A stretch of 64,000 nucleotides of DNA from Massilia psychrophila (GCF_002760665.1 NZ_PDOB01000003.1:67434-131433); one strand, 5' to 3'. Counted from the stretch's first letter, positions 39,749 through 48,159 are shown. A program made the numbers and translations. Notes: generated from the sequence alone by a model not told the origin.

Positions 39749-42067
39749 TCAGACCCTAGCGGCAGCTGCCGCCGCAACGGATCGGCTATCGAGCCGCAAC
39801 TGCACTTCAATGGCTTTTGCGGCTGGCACCATGCTCGTTTCGGCATGGTGCCAAAGCGGAATCAAGGGATTGCATTCGGGGTAATAACCGGCAATGCAAC
39901 CGAGCGGAATATCGTACGGCGTAATACGCAAACCAGAAACGCTTCGCGCGACGCCGTCGTCAGACGGCGTGCTGACTGTTACCAAGTCGCCTTCAGCCAA
40001 GGCCAGGCGGGTCATGTCATGACGCGATATGAACAGCACCATGCGCGTGCCGTAGACGCCGCGAAAACGATCATCGTTATTATAGATGGTAGTGTTGAAC
40101 TGACCATCGGTGCGCACGGTAAACAGACGCAAGGTGTCGGGCGCGGGGCGCATGTCCGGGTTTGCGTCCAGCGCGGTTGGGACGATGAAGTTTGCTTTGC
40201 CAGTGTCGGTTTTCCAAATCCGTTCGGACGCGGCAACTGGCTTGCGAAAACCGCCAGGCTGCCACATTCTCGCATTAAAGTCGCGAAAAATTTCGGGATA
40301 AGTGGCTTCAATTGCCGTACGTACCAGGCCATAGTCGGCGCACCAGGCGTCCCAATCGACACGCGGATTAGGGTCCAGCGTCGCTTTGGCAATGCCGGCA
40401 ATAATTGCCGGCTCTGATAGCAGCTGCTTGCTGGCAGGCTCGGCTCTTCCGCGCGAGCCATGGATGCAGGCGGTGCTATCCTCGATCGACACCGATTGCT
40501 CGATGCCGTTCTGGCGATCAATCTCGATGCGGCCAAGGCAGGGTAATATAAAGGACACTTGGCCATGGATCAAGTGACTGCGGTTGAGCTTGGTTGATAT
40601 CTGCACCGTCAGGCGCATGTCGCGCCAGGCTTTTTCCATTAGAACGGTCTCAGGCACTGCGCGTATGAAGTTACCACCCAGGCTGACAAACGCTTTTACC
40701 TTTTTCTCGAGAATGCCCTGACAAGCTTCGACCGTATTCATGCCTTTTTTACGCGGCGGCGCAAAATTGTATAATTCGGCCAGTTTGTCCAGCGGCGCCA
40801 GTTCTGGTTTTTCGGTAATGCCGACAGTGCGTTGGCCTTGAACGTTCGAATGTCCACGCACCGGACAGATGCCTGCCCCGCTCTTGCCGATATTGCCACG
40901 CAAGAGCAATAGATTCGACAGCATCTGCACATTCTGCACGCCGTTTCGATGCTGCGTCAGGCCCATACCGTAGACGCCGATTACGGCATCCGCTTTTGCG
41001 TAGATGGCGGCAGCTTCCTCAAGCGATGCGCGTGCGAGACCAGACTCGCGTTCGATGTCATCCCAGCGATAGGACCGGGTAGCCGCCGCAAAAGCGACGA
41101 AGCCATGGGTGTGCTGCGTTAAAAATGCCTGGTCCAATAAGCGCGCGGTACCTGCTGCAAGCGCTGCATCATCGGCCTCAATCAAACTTTTGCAGATGCC
41201 CATGATGGCTGCGATGTCGCCGCCTGCCTTCAGTTGATGGTAATGGGTGCTGATAATGGTTTCATCGCCACTCAGCATTTCGCCTGGCGACTGTGGATTG
41301 ACGAAGCTGACCAAGCCACGTTCGCGCAGTGGATTGAATGTAATAATCGGCACACCGCGCTTGCGCGCCTCCTGAAGCTGATGCAACATGCGCGGACTGT
41401 TGGTACCGACATTTTGGCCGAAAAATAAAACACAGTCGGTCTTTTCGAAATCTTCAATGAGGACAGTGCCAACACCACTCCCAATTGTCGTCGGCAAGGC
41501 AACCGACGTGCTCTCATGGCACATATTGGAACTGTCGGGCAGATTGTTCGAGCCGTACATACGCACCATCAGCTGATACAGATACGATGTTTCAAGCGAG
41601 GCGCGCCCGGAGCTGTAGAACACGACCTCCTGCGCATTCAAGCGCTTTAGCTCGGCGCCGATTTCCGCGAACGCCGCACCCCAGGTAATTTCCAGATATT
41701 TGTTGCTATCAGCATCCCAGCGCATCGGCGCGGTTAACCGGCCAGCGGCCTCCAGCGCATGGTCGCTCCAGCGTTCCAGTTCGGCCACCGTGTGCTGCTC
41801 AAAAAATGCAGGTGGCACGCGTTTGCTGGTGACCTCCCAAGCAGTAGCCTTGGCGCCGCTTTCACAAAATTCAAAAGGATGCGGATTAGCTGGCTTTGCC
41901 CAAGCGCAGCTGACGCAAGCGTAGCCGTTTGCCTTGTTTTGCAAATTGAGCAAATAGCTGCCTTTTAGAATGACATGTTCGTTAAACAAGCTAGACGCGA
42001 CTTTACGTACCGAACCCCAGCCGCCCGAAGGTGCGGTATTCGGCTTGATTGTTAACCGGTCACTCAT
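39749..42067 (-). CDS. FdhF/YdeP-family molybdopterin oxidoreductase
   Basis: 772 residues, a molybdopterin-dependent oxidoreductase of the YdeP group. The N-terminus has only a reduced cysteine set (YACVSCAWAKP), unlike the four-Cys cluster of classical FdhF. The likely Mo-ligand cysteine is in NMCHESTSVALP (near residue 182). FNPLRERGLVSF, GNIGKSGAGICPVRGHSNVQG and a C-terminal dinucleotide-binding domain (LFTVRTDGQFNTTIYN) follow. In E. coli YdeP is linked to acid resistance; its reaction is unknown. Downstream fdhD fits its maturation. Confidence 0.9.
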   Translation of the reverse strand: MSDRLTIKPNTAPSGGWGSVRKVASSLFNEHVILKGSYLLNLQNKANGYACVSCAWAKPANPHPFEFCESGAKATAWEVTSKRVPPAFFEQHTVAELERWSDHALEAAGRLTAPMRWDADSNKYLEITWGAAFAEIGAELKRLNAQEVVFYSSGRASLETSYLYQLMVRMYGSNNLPDSSNMCHESTSVALPTTIGSGVGTVLIEDFEKTDCVLFFGQNVGTNSPRMLHQLQEARKRGVPIITFNPLRERGLVSFVNPQSPGEMLSGDETIISTHYHQLKAGGDIAAIMGICKSLIEADDAALAAGTARLLDQAFLTQHTHGFVAFAAATRSYRWDDIERESGLARASLEEAAAIYAKADAVIGVYGMGLTQHRNGVQNVQMLSNLLLLRGNIGKSGAGICPVRGHSNVQGQRTVGITEKPELAPLDKLAELYNFAPPRKKGMNTVEACQGILEKKVKAFVSLGGNFIRAVPETVLMEKAWRDMRLTVQISTKLNRSHLIHGQVSFILPCLGRIEIDRQNGIEQSVSIEDSTACIHGSRGRAEPASKQLLSEPAIIAGIAKATLDPNPRVDWDAWCADYGLVRTAIEATYPEIFRDFNARMWQPGGFRKPVAASERIWKTDTGKANFIVPTALDANPDMRPAPDTLRLFTVRTDGQFNTTIYNNDDRFRGVYGTRMVLFISRHDMTRLALAEGDLVTVSTPSDDGVARSVSGLRITPYDIPLGCIAGYYPECNPLIPLWHHAETSMVPAAKAIEVQLRLDSRSVAAAAAARV

Positions 42068-42123
42068 AAGATTAGTCTTTCAATAAAGAACGACGTCAGC
42101 ACCCTTGATTTTGACAGTTGCCT

Positions 42124-42532
42124 CATTTAAGTATTTTAATTTATCAATTATTTCTAATTTTCAACGCGATGAAATGACACGTTTTATTAAAATAATTACT
42201 TTCAGCCAAATGTCGAACTTTGGAATACTGCCTTGTAAACTATTAAACCGCGCTAAGTTGGGACGCGACAAACACAAAATATTGTTCATGCCAGAGCCAG
42301 TATAGGAGAATTGAGGTGTCGCGTATGTTTAATAGCGCACATCGAGTGCGGTTACGCCCAGGATACTGTCAACTTCTGGAGTGTTGTTGCAAAGATATGG
42401 ACCACCCGGCTTTGGCAATTGGTGCAAATAAATATTTAAAATTATTCATTATTTTTATTGGTTAACGCCATGTAATTGCACGTTTTTCTATTAAAAATCA
42501 ATCACTTACAACCAATTTTCGAACTTCAGGTG
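42124..42532. repeat. Pair of diverged ~108-bp direct repeats
   Basis: Copy 1 spans about 42124-42232 and copy 2 about 42426-42532, roughly 300 bp apart and in the same orientation. Aligned by eye they share an AT-rich first half, a central ACGTTTT block and an end TCGAACTT. Boundaries are approximate. They could be duplicated regulatory DNA or ends of a lost element. Confidence 0.55.
42316..42465 (+). CDS. Possible small ORF, 49 residues, doubtful
   Basis: A GTG at 42316 (or ATG 42325) follows AGGAGAATTGAG and opens a reading to TAA 42463-42465. It carries a CCC cysteine cluster and a hydrophobic end (LKLFIIFIG). No family is recognised, and the AT-rich repeat context makes chance likely. 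Confidence 0.2.
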   Translation: MSRMFNSAHRVRLRPGYCQLLECCCKDMDHPALAIGANKYLKLFIIFIG

Positions 42533-42611
42533 CCAAGGCCCGGGCTTTGTCGCGTTGTTGACAACTACCGTTGATCGAAAAATGAGATCCCCTCGAAAGG
42601 GTACAGCGCCC

Positions 42612-43204
42612 TCAAACTGGACGGACCTGTCCTGCCAGCGCATAAAATTGGTCGGCGAACGAGGTCGTATCTGCGCCATCGATGGCGAACTGGCCCTTGC
42701 GGATCATGTGCATGAGCTCGATGCCGGCAAGCACGCAGCGAGCAGAGCGAAATGATTTGAAGTTGAGCATCGGCCTGGTGACCCGCTTAATGGCGCGGTG
42801 ATCTTGCTCGACAATGTTGTTGAGGTATTTGACCTGGCGCACCACGATCGGCACGTCACGTCCGGCGTTGATCGCATCAATGGCGGCCTTGTTAGCGCCG
42901 CTCTTATCCATCACGACTTTCTCGGGATCGCCATTGGTTTGCATGGTCTTGTCGAAGAAACGCTTCGCCGCGACCATGTCGCGCTGTGCGGTCAGCAAAA
43001 AATCAACGGTTGGCCCTGCTTGTCGACAGCGCGGTAGAGGTATTTCCAGACACCTTTGACCTTGATGTAGGTCTCATCCATGCGCCAGCTGGCCCCGACC
43101 GGGCGCTTGTGTTTGCGGGCCGTCTTCTCGATGAGCGGCAAGAACCGGATCGCCCATCGGTTGATTGATGAGTGGTCTACAGACACGCCGCGCTCTGCCA
43201 TCAT
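42612..43204 (-). pseudogene. IS6-family transposase, 5'-truncated and frameshifted
   Basis: The N-terminal segment reads MMAERGVSVDHSSINRWAIRF, then WRMDETYIKVKGVWKYLYRAVDKQG, an IS6 DDE domain containing the first Asp. The frame is lost near 43010-43020 (one base missing before ACCGTTGAT). It resumes as TVDFLLTAQRDMVAAKRFF, AIKRVTRPMLNFKSF and the C-terminal RSARCVLAGIELMH. About 35-40 N-terminal residues are missing where the sequence abuts an IS66 tnpA fragment at 43205. Inactive. Confidence 0.85.
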
Positions 43205-43505
43205 TTTTCATGCCGTGACCAAGGTCGAGGCGAACTGCCAGCGCCACACCGACCGACGCAAGCTGGCGCATCGATTGCGCTTCGGGCGTAGCTGCCATCA
43301 CGCCGACGTCGATGAAACCTGCTGCCGGCGTCGCGTCAACTGTCCCTGCCAACTTCGTGCGCCAGCGGTAGAGCGCGGCCTCCGACACCAGCTCTGCCTG
43401 GCAGAACGGCTTGATTTGCTTAGCGCTGGCAGCAAACCGGGCCAGCCGCTGGCACCATTCCAATTCCTTGCGCGATCGTCTTACGAGCATTGCATGCATG
43501 GTCAA
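43205..43505 (-). pseudogene. IS66-type TnpA (accessory protein) fragment
   Basis: Reading from 43505: ELEWCQRLARFAASAKQIKPFCQAELVSEAALYRWRTKLAG, then GFIDVGVMA and VGVALAVRLDLGHG. This resembles the small IS66 accessory protein with its W-x-R-R..FC..E..S..A.YRWR signature. It breaks off at the junction with the IS6 remnant. The intact IS66 copy in this window has no tnpA, so this comes from a different element. Confidence 0.65.
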
Positions 43506-43592
43506 TCTCTATCGTGTTGAACATGGATGAGATTGTGCCGTCGCGGACGTTTGTCGGATATAACGCCGCTGGCTTACCGCTTACGCGCCGCT

Positions 43593-43799
43593 GTGCCAAT
43601 ACGTTTCAAGATCAGTTCGTCAACAAATATTGATGACATCGTCCGGCTCGCCTTGCCGGGTGTGAAGCTCACGCACATGGTGCAGGTGCAGGTGCCGGTG
43701 CGACTAAACACGCACTACTTCAGCCTGGAAAACAAGGGCATGCTATTCGAGGCGATGCTGAAAACGCAAACGCTGACCCTGGATGACCTGAAGGTCTAA
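43593..43799 (+). pseudogene. Probable C-terminal remnant of type VI secretion protein TssK
   Basis: The stretch RFKISSSTNIDDIVRLALPGVKLTHMV, then VPVRLNTHYFSLENKGMLFEAMLKTQTLTL, follows the pattern of the TssK C-terminus (FKIG...LV..ALPGV.L.H....IPV....YF.L...G..WE.). Only about 68 residues of a ~440-residue protein remain and the last strand is short. No other T6SS gene is visible. The identification is by remembered family pattern and needs a profile search. Confidence 0.5.
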
Positions 43800-44058
43800 C
43801 TTTTTTGCCTTGCGCAGTAATCGAGTTGATTGCTTGGACAGGAGGGCGGCAATGCAACATGAAGGACGCCGGGGGGATACGCATGGGGGGTAAAACCGAC
43901 CATGGCGGGAAGGGCGCAAAGCATGAGGGGCGGGCATACGCGTATCACGACGATGTGACGGAATGCGGCGCGCTTGGTCGTCTCGCCGTAGGCCGCCGGG
44001 CGGCCTACGTATGCGGGCAAAAACTCAGATTCTATTTTTAATCGACAGCGCTAAAAAT
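43800..44058. other. Intergenic stretch with a perfect hairpin downstream of sodB
   Basis: 259 bp between the tssK-like remnant and the sodB stop. GTAGGCCGC and GCGGCCTAC (43988-44008) form a perfect 9-bp stem with a 3-base loop but no T-run. A reading with ATG 43859 exists on the plus strand but is Gly-rich and unfamiliar, and I do not call it. Confidence 0.4.
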
Positions 44059-44637
44059 TCAAGCGGCGCAGGCGTTGACTTCTTCCCAGTTAACCAGGCC
44101 CCAGAACGATTCAACATACTTGGCGCGGGCGTTGCGGTAGTCGATATAGTAAGCGTGCTCCCAGACGTCGCACGTCAGCAGCGGCTTGTCGCCGGTGGTC
44201 AAAGGGCAGCCGGCATTCGAGGTGTTGACGATGTCGACGCCGCCGTCGGCTTTTTGCACCAGCCAGGTCCAGCCGGAGCCGAAGTTGCCCAGGCACGACT
44301 TGGTGAATTCTTCCTTGAACTTGTCGAACGAACCCCACTTGGCGTTGATCGCGTCAGCTACTTTTCCGCTCGGGACGCCGCCGCCGGCCGGCTTCATGCC
44401 GTTCCAGTAGAAGGTGTGGTTCCATACCTGCGCCGCGTTGTTGAAAATGCCGCCGGACGATTTCTTGATGATCTCTTCGAGCGGCAGGTTGTCGAACTCG
44501 GTGCCCTTGATCAGGTTGTTCAAGTTGGTCACGTAGGTGGCGTGGTGCTTACCGTAGTGGAATTCCAGCGTTTCTTTGGAGATGTGCGGCGCCAGGGCGT
44601 CTATCGCGTACGGCAGGGGTGGCAGTGTATGTTCCAT
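44059..44637 (-). CDS. sodB: Superoxide dismutase [Fe]
   Basis: 192 residues from ATG 44637. Metal-ligand contexts are all present: [22 protein letters not shown] and [12 protein letters not shown], with FGSGWTWLV between. Length and the [10 protein letters not shown] pattern are those of SodB (iron type). It removes cytosolic superoxide. It follows xseA on the same strand, but 106 bp away, probably with its own promoter. Confidence 0.95.
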   Translation of the reverse strand: MEHTLPPLPYAIDALAPHISKETLEFHYGKHHATYVTNLNNLIKGTEFDNLPLEEIIKKSSGGIFNNAAQVWNHTFYWNGMKPAGGGVPSGKVADAINAKWGSFDKFKEEFTKSCLGNFGSGWTWLVQKADGGVDIVNTSNAGCPLTTGDKPLLTCDVWEHAYYIDYRNARAKYVESFWGLVNWEEVNACAA

Positions 44638-44743
44638 ATCTTGTCCTTTGGTCGATTGAAAAGCGTTAATCACTCACAAACAGATTCTATTGTAAAACGG
44701 ATGCCGTTTCGTTGCTGATTTGTCTTGCGAACGACGTTGGCGC

Positions 44744-46105
44744 CTAGACCAGCTTCGCCTGCACGCTGGCCACGCCGACTTCGGCGCTGCCTTCGGCGAG
44801 GCGCAGCGTCAGCTTTTCCCCGGCCTTGACCGCTGTTGGTACGCGCAGCACCTGGCCGTGGGCGTCGCTGACAATGGCGTAACCGCGCTCGAGCGTGCGC
44901 TGCGGATTGAGCAGCTCGAGCTGGGCGGCCAGCGCGCCCAGCGCATGGCGGCGCGCGCCCATCTGGCTGGCCAGGCTGGCGCTGAAATGGCGCTGCTGCG
45001 AGGCGATCTCGGCGCGCAGCGCGCGCACGTCCGGGCGATGGCGCAGGGCGCGCGCGCGCAACTGGGCCAGCGCCAGGCCGTGGCGATTGAGCGGGGCGCG
45101 CACCGCGTGCGTGATTGCCGTCGACAGTGCCAGCAGCTCGAGGCGCTGGTGGCCGATGCGCGCCAGGGGGCTGACCAGGCGGCGGGTGTGATTGTCCAGG
45201 CTTAAGTTCGCTTCCGACAAGGTGCGGCGCATCGCCCGGCGCAAGTCGGTGCAGTCGGCGGCCAGCGAATTGATCCAGTCGGTGCGCGCGGTGGCGGCCA
45301 GCTCGGCGGCGGCGGTGGGGGTGGCGGCGCGCATGTCGGCGGAAAAATCGGCGATGGTGAAGTCGGTCTCGTGGCCGACGCCGGCAATCACCGGCATGCT
45401 GGCGCCGACGATCGCGCGCGCCACCACTTCTTCATTGAAACTCCACAAGTCCTCGATCGAGCCGCCGCCGCGGCACACCAGCAGCACGTCGACTTCGGCG
45501 CGGCGCGAAGCGGTGTTGATGGCCTCGGCGATCTTGTCGGCCGCGCCCTGGCCTTGCACCGGGCTCGGATAGAGCACGATGCGCACGTGCGGGGCGCGGC
45601 GCTTGAGGGCGCTGAGGATATCGCGCAGCGCCGCTGCCTGCGGGCTGGTGACGATGCCGATGCTGCGCGTAAACAGGGGTAGCGGGCGCTTGCGGTCCTG
45701 GTCGAACAAGCCCTGGGCCCCAAGTGTTTCCTTGAGCCTTAAAAAGGCCTCGAACAGGGCGCCGACGCCGGCGCGCCGGATCGACTCGACATTGATCTGG
45801 TAGTCGCCACGCGCGCCGTACAGGGTGACCAGCGCGCGCACCTCGACCTTGTCGCCTTCGCGCGGGATGAAACCGGCGAACTGGGCGCGTCCGCGGAACA
45901 TGACGGCGCGCACCTGGGCGGCGTCGTCCTTGAGCGTGAAATACCAGTGGCCGGAGCTGGCGCGGGTGAAATTGGAAATTTCGCCGCCAATCCAAGTCAG
46001 CGGAAAGCTACGCTCGAGCAAGCGGGCGACCTGCTGGTTGAGGGCCGTGACGGACAGGACGGGCGGCGCGGCGTAACTGGAATCGGGATCGAAACTGATC
46101 TGCAT
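44744..46105 (-). CDS. xseA: Exodeoxyribonuclease VII large subunit
   Basis: 453 residues. An N-terminal OB-fold domain ([25 protein letters not shown], then [10 protein letters not shown]) is followed by the catalytic domain ([45 protein letters not shown]). A long coiled-coil and a C-terminal [13 protein letters not shown] segment complete it, the full XseA layout. It degrades single-stranded DNA with XseB, which is not nearby. Confidence 0.96.
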   Translation of the reverse strand: MQISFDPDSSYAAPPVLSVTALNQQVARLLERSFPLTWIGGEISNFTRASSGHWYFTLKDDAAQVRAVMFRGRAQFAGFIPREGDKVEVRALVTLYGARGDYQINVESIRRAGVGALFEAFLRLKETLGAQGLFDQDRKRPLPLFTRSIGIVTSPQAAALRDILSALKRRAPHVRIVLYPSPVQGQGAADKIAEAINTASRRAEVDVLLVCRGGGSIEDLWSFNEEVVARAIVGASMPVIAGVGHETDFTIADFSADMRAATPTAAAELAATARTDWINSLAADCTDLRRAMRRTLSEANLSLDNHTRRLVSPLARIGHQRLELLALSTAITHAVRAPLNRHGLALAQLRARALRHRPDVRALRAEIASQQRHFSASLASQMGARRHALGALAAQLELLNPQRTLERGYAIVSDAHGQVLRVPTAVKAGEKLTLRLAEGSAEVGVASVQAKLV

Positions 46106-46337
46106 GAAATTGGCTGGGGGAGGGCGTTGTGTCGATTGACCTCGATTATATCCTTCAGCGCTTGGGGGGACCGCCGCGCGAGCCGGCGTGCGGGTTTTGC
46201 CTCACTATCTGCCCGGGGTGGCTCGAACAGGCGAGGTGGACAAGTCCTGCGCCGGAGCCTGCCACTAATTTGGGCATGCAGAAAATATTCAATTAAATCA
46301 AGCCCTTGATGCAGTGTTACCACCCTTGCGCACAATC

Positions 46338-46346
46338 TTATCCACA
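46338..46346 (+). promoter_or_regulatory. DnaA box 1
   Basis: Perfect TTATCCACA. The AATCAA 42 bp upstream is followed by GCCCTTG, giving a full match to the IHF consensus WATCAANNNNTTR at 46296-46308. Confidence 0.8.
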
Positions 46347-46519
46347 GAAGGTGTGCAGAAGCTGGGACCGATTTCACATTGATGAGCTAACAGGCGGGCG
46401 CGAGCCTAAAAAAATCCCGATTTTGCCGCTATCCGGCCACTTGCCTTGTTTTTGCGCAATAGCAAAATAGGTAAACGAATCAAGGCTTTCCGGGGGAGTC
46501 AAAGTGCTTGCGCACAATC

Positions 46520-46528
46520 TTATCCACA
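46520..46528 (+). promoter_or_regulatory. DnaA box 2
   Basis: Perfect TTATCCACA, 182 bp after box 1; AATCAA starts 42 bp upstream. Confidence 0.8.
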
Positions 46529-46688
46529 AAAGATGTGCAAAACCTCGGTAGCGGAAGTTTGCAGGTGATTGCCTGCCTCAAAAGCGCTTTTTGGCCGCCA
46601 TATCCCGCTTTGCCCTTTTTTTGCGCAATAGGAATTTTCCTATAAGAATCAAGCTGATGAACCATGGTCACCGCGCTTGCGCACAATG

Positions 46689-46697
46689 TTATCCACA
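46689..46697 (+). promoter_or_regulatory. DnaA box 3
   Basis: Perfect TTATCCACA, 169 bp after box 2; AATCAA starts 42 bp upstream. A palindrome TAGGAATTTTCCTA lies just before that AATCAA. Confidence 0.8.
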
Positions 46698-46929
46698 GAA
46701 GGTGTGCAGAACATTTGACGCGATACCGGCGCCGGCGCCAATTCTGCGATGTTGGCTAAATTGCCAAAAACGCCGAACGAGTGTCGCCGCGTTGGCGCCC
46801 AAACCGGCGATTCGATGGGCTGGTCCCCGGTATTGCCAAGAATTGAACGGCTGCCTCAAATTTACGCATCAGGAATTTTCCCATAAGAATCAATGTACTT
46901 ACCGACAGTCGAGTACATTGCTCACAATC

Positions 46930-46938
46930 TTATCCACA
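46930..46938 (+). promoter_or_regulatory. DnaA box 4
   Basis: Perfect TTATCCACA, 241 bp after box 3 and 138 bp upstream of the exbB start; AATCAA starts 42 bp upstream. Confidence 0.8.
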
Positions 46939-47011
46939 GAAGATGTGCAGAACTTTACTTGCCGTTCAGCTGGCAACAAGATACATTGCCGGATTAACTG
47001 ATTGCCGCTTT

Positions 47012-47044
47012 TCACTTAGTTGTCACTTAGTTGTCACTTAGTTT
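47012..47044 (+). repeat. Three 11-bp tandem repeats upstream of exbB
   Basis: TCACTTAGTTG twice and TCACTTAGTTT once, head to tail, ending 23 bp before the exbB TTG start. One unit per helical turn would place identical faces on one side of the DNA. Confidence 0.85.
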
Positions 47045-47067
47045 TTTACTTAACTTCAGGAGTTCTT

Positions 47068-47673
47068 TTGCTCGCCATTCTCCAAGCTGCAGGCTGGCCG
47101 ATCTGGCCGTTGCTGATTGCCTCCATCATCGCGCTGGCCCTGATCATCGAACGCCTGATCTACCTGCGCCGCACCAAAATCCTGCCGAGGCAACTGCTGG
47201 GCGAGGTCATCCGCGTGTATCACAACGGCCAGGTGACCCCGGACATCATCGACAAGCTCGAAAACAGCTCGCCGCTGGGCGCCGTACTCGCCGCCGCGCT
47301 GCGCAACATCGATTCGCCGCGCGAGATCATGAAGGAGTCGATCGAGGAAGCCGGCCGCGGCGTCGCCCACGTGCTCGAGCGCTTTCTTACCACCCTCGGC
47401 ACCATCGCCTCGCTGGCCCCCTTGATGGGCCTGTTCGGCACGGTGGTCGGCATGATCGAGATCTTCGGCGCGCAAAATGCCACCGGCACCAACCCGGCCC
47501 AGCTGGCGCACGGCATTTCGGTGGCGCTGTATAACACCGGTTTCGGCTTGGCGATCGCCATGCCGGCGCTGGTGTTCTACCGCCACTTTCGCGCCCTGAT
47601 CGACAGCTTCATCATCGACATGGAAGGGCAGGCGGTGAAATTCGTCGACGTCGTTCACGGTACCCGCAAATGA
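47068..47673 (+). CDS. MotA/TolQ/ExbB proton-channel family protein
   Basis: 201 residues from a TTG at 47068, chosen because AGGAG (47058-47062) lies five bases upstream. Three membrane segments and the family motif LAPLMGLFGTVVGMIEIF followed by GISVALYNTGFGLAIAMPALVFY are present. Paired with the ExbD-like gene overlapping its stop, it should form an energy-transducing complex at the inner membrane. No tonB is adjacent. This gene pair directly before lpxK and kdsB is common in betaproteobacteria. Confidence 0.9.
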   Translation: MLAILQAAGWPIWPLLIASIIALALIIERLIYLRRTKILPRQLLGEVIRVYHNGQVTPDIIDKLENSSPLGAVLAAALRNIDSPREIMKESIEEAGRGVAHVLERFLTTLGTIASLAPLMGLFGTVVGMIEIFGAQNATGTNPAQLAHGISVALYNTGFGLAIAMPALVFYRHFRALIDSFIIDMEGQAVKFVDVVHGTRK

Positions 47674-48128
47674 TGGATTTTCGGCGCGGGCGCAAACGCG
47701 AGGATCCGGAAATTAACCTGATCGCGTTCATCGACGTGCTGCTGGTGGTGCTGATCTTCCTGATGGTCACTACCAGTTACAGCAAGTTTACCGAACTGCA
47801 GATCACGCTGCCGACCGCCGACGCCGAAAAGGCGCTCGACCGGCCGTTCGAGATCAACGTCACCATCGACGCCAAGGGCAACTACACGGTCAACAACGTG
47901 GCGGTGTCCTTCCATGGTGTTGCTGGCCTGGCCGACGACCTGAAGGCGGCGGCAAAAGCCGGTCAACCAGGCGCCGGTCAGCAAAGTGTTGCCGACAAAA
48001 GCCCGGTGGTGATCGTCAACGCCGATCAGTTCGCGATGCACCAGATGGTCATCAACGTGCTGGAAGCTGCGCGGATCGCCGGCTACGACAAGCTGACCTT
48101 CGCGGCCCAGACCGCCGGCAAGAAGTAA
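47670..48128 (+). CDS. ExbD/TolR-family biopolymer transport protein
   Basis: 152 residues, overlapping the exbB stop by ATGA. After a basic start (MMDFRRGRKREDPEINL) comes one membrane helix (IAFIDVLLVVLIFLMVTTSY) carrying the channel aspartate in FID. A periplasmic domain typical of ExbD follows. It works with the preceding channel protein in proton-driven force transfer across the periplasm. Confidence 0.9.
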   Translation: MMDFRRGRKREDPEINLIAFIDVLLVVLIFLMVTTSYSKFTELQITLPTADAEKALDRPFEINVTIDAKGNYTVNNVAVSFHGVAGLADDLKAAAKAGQPGAGQQSVADKSPVVIVNADQFAMHQMVINVLEAARIAGYDKLTFAAQTAGKK

Positions 48129-48159
48129 GCTGCAATCAAATGAGCTGCAATCAATTAAG

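Larger units (their letters stand above)
42068..42611. other. AT-rich non-coding region with a diverged direct repeat
   Basis: This 544-bp region is far more AT-rich than the rest of the window. Two copies of a ~108-bp sequence (about 42124-42232 and 42426-42532) share blocks such as ATGAAATGACACGTTTTATT / ATGTAATTGCACGTTTTTCT, TTAAAA-TAAT and TCGAACTT. The copy next to 42067 should include the promoter of the YdeP-like gene. One weak small reading is listed separately. Confidence 0.6.
46270..46953 (+). repeat. Four ~92-bp modules, each with an AATCAA motif and a perfect DnaA box
   Basis: Modules begin at 46270, 46452, 46621 and 46862. In each, AATCAA begins 26 bp in (46296, 46478, 46647, 46888). 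TTATCCACA begins 68 bp in (46338, 46520, 46689, 46930). The box sits in the loop of a small hairpin (GCACA/TGTGC in three copies) within a conserved CACAATCTTATCCACAGAAG core. The ~30 bp between the two parts differs between copies, but its length does not. All four are in the same orientation. TTATCCACA is the high-affinity DnaA box; AATCAA is the conserved half of the IHF site. Confidence 0.9.
46106..47067. other. 962-bp non-coding region carrying the DnaA-box modules
   Basis: No convincing gene on either strand. The dominant content is the four-module repeat described separately (46270-46953). The last 60 bp hold an 11-bp tandem repeat and the exbB ribosome-binding site. The xseA promoter should lie near 46106-46260. 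Confidence 0.8.

Noticed and set aside
42379-42397. IS6-type terminal inverted repeat (GTGTTGTTGCAAAG)
   Set aside because: The TGTTGCAAA core recalls IS26-type ends, but it is over 200 bp from the transposase stop and I find no matching partner end.
43859-44041. Gly-rich plus-strand ORF between the tssK remnant and sodB
   Set aside because: No family resemblance, it lies in a degenerate intergenic region and reads through a perfect hairpin.
46270-46953. Calling the DnaA-box array the chromosomal replication origin
   Set aside because: No dnaA, dnaN, gyrB, rpmH or parAB genes flank it and I see no clear AT-rich 13-mer unwinding region. DnaA boxes alone do not establish an origin.
46270-46953. 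CRISPR array
   Set aside because: Repeats are long, diverged and irregularly spaced (169-241 bp), and no cas genes are present.
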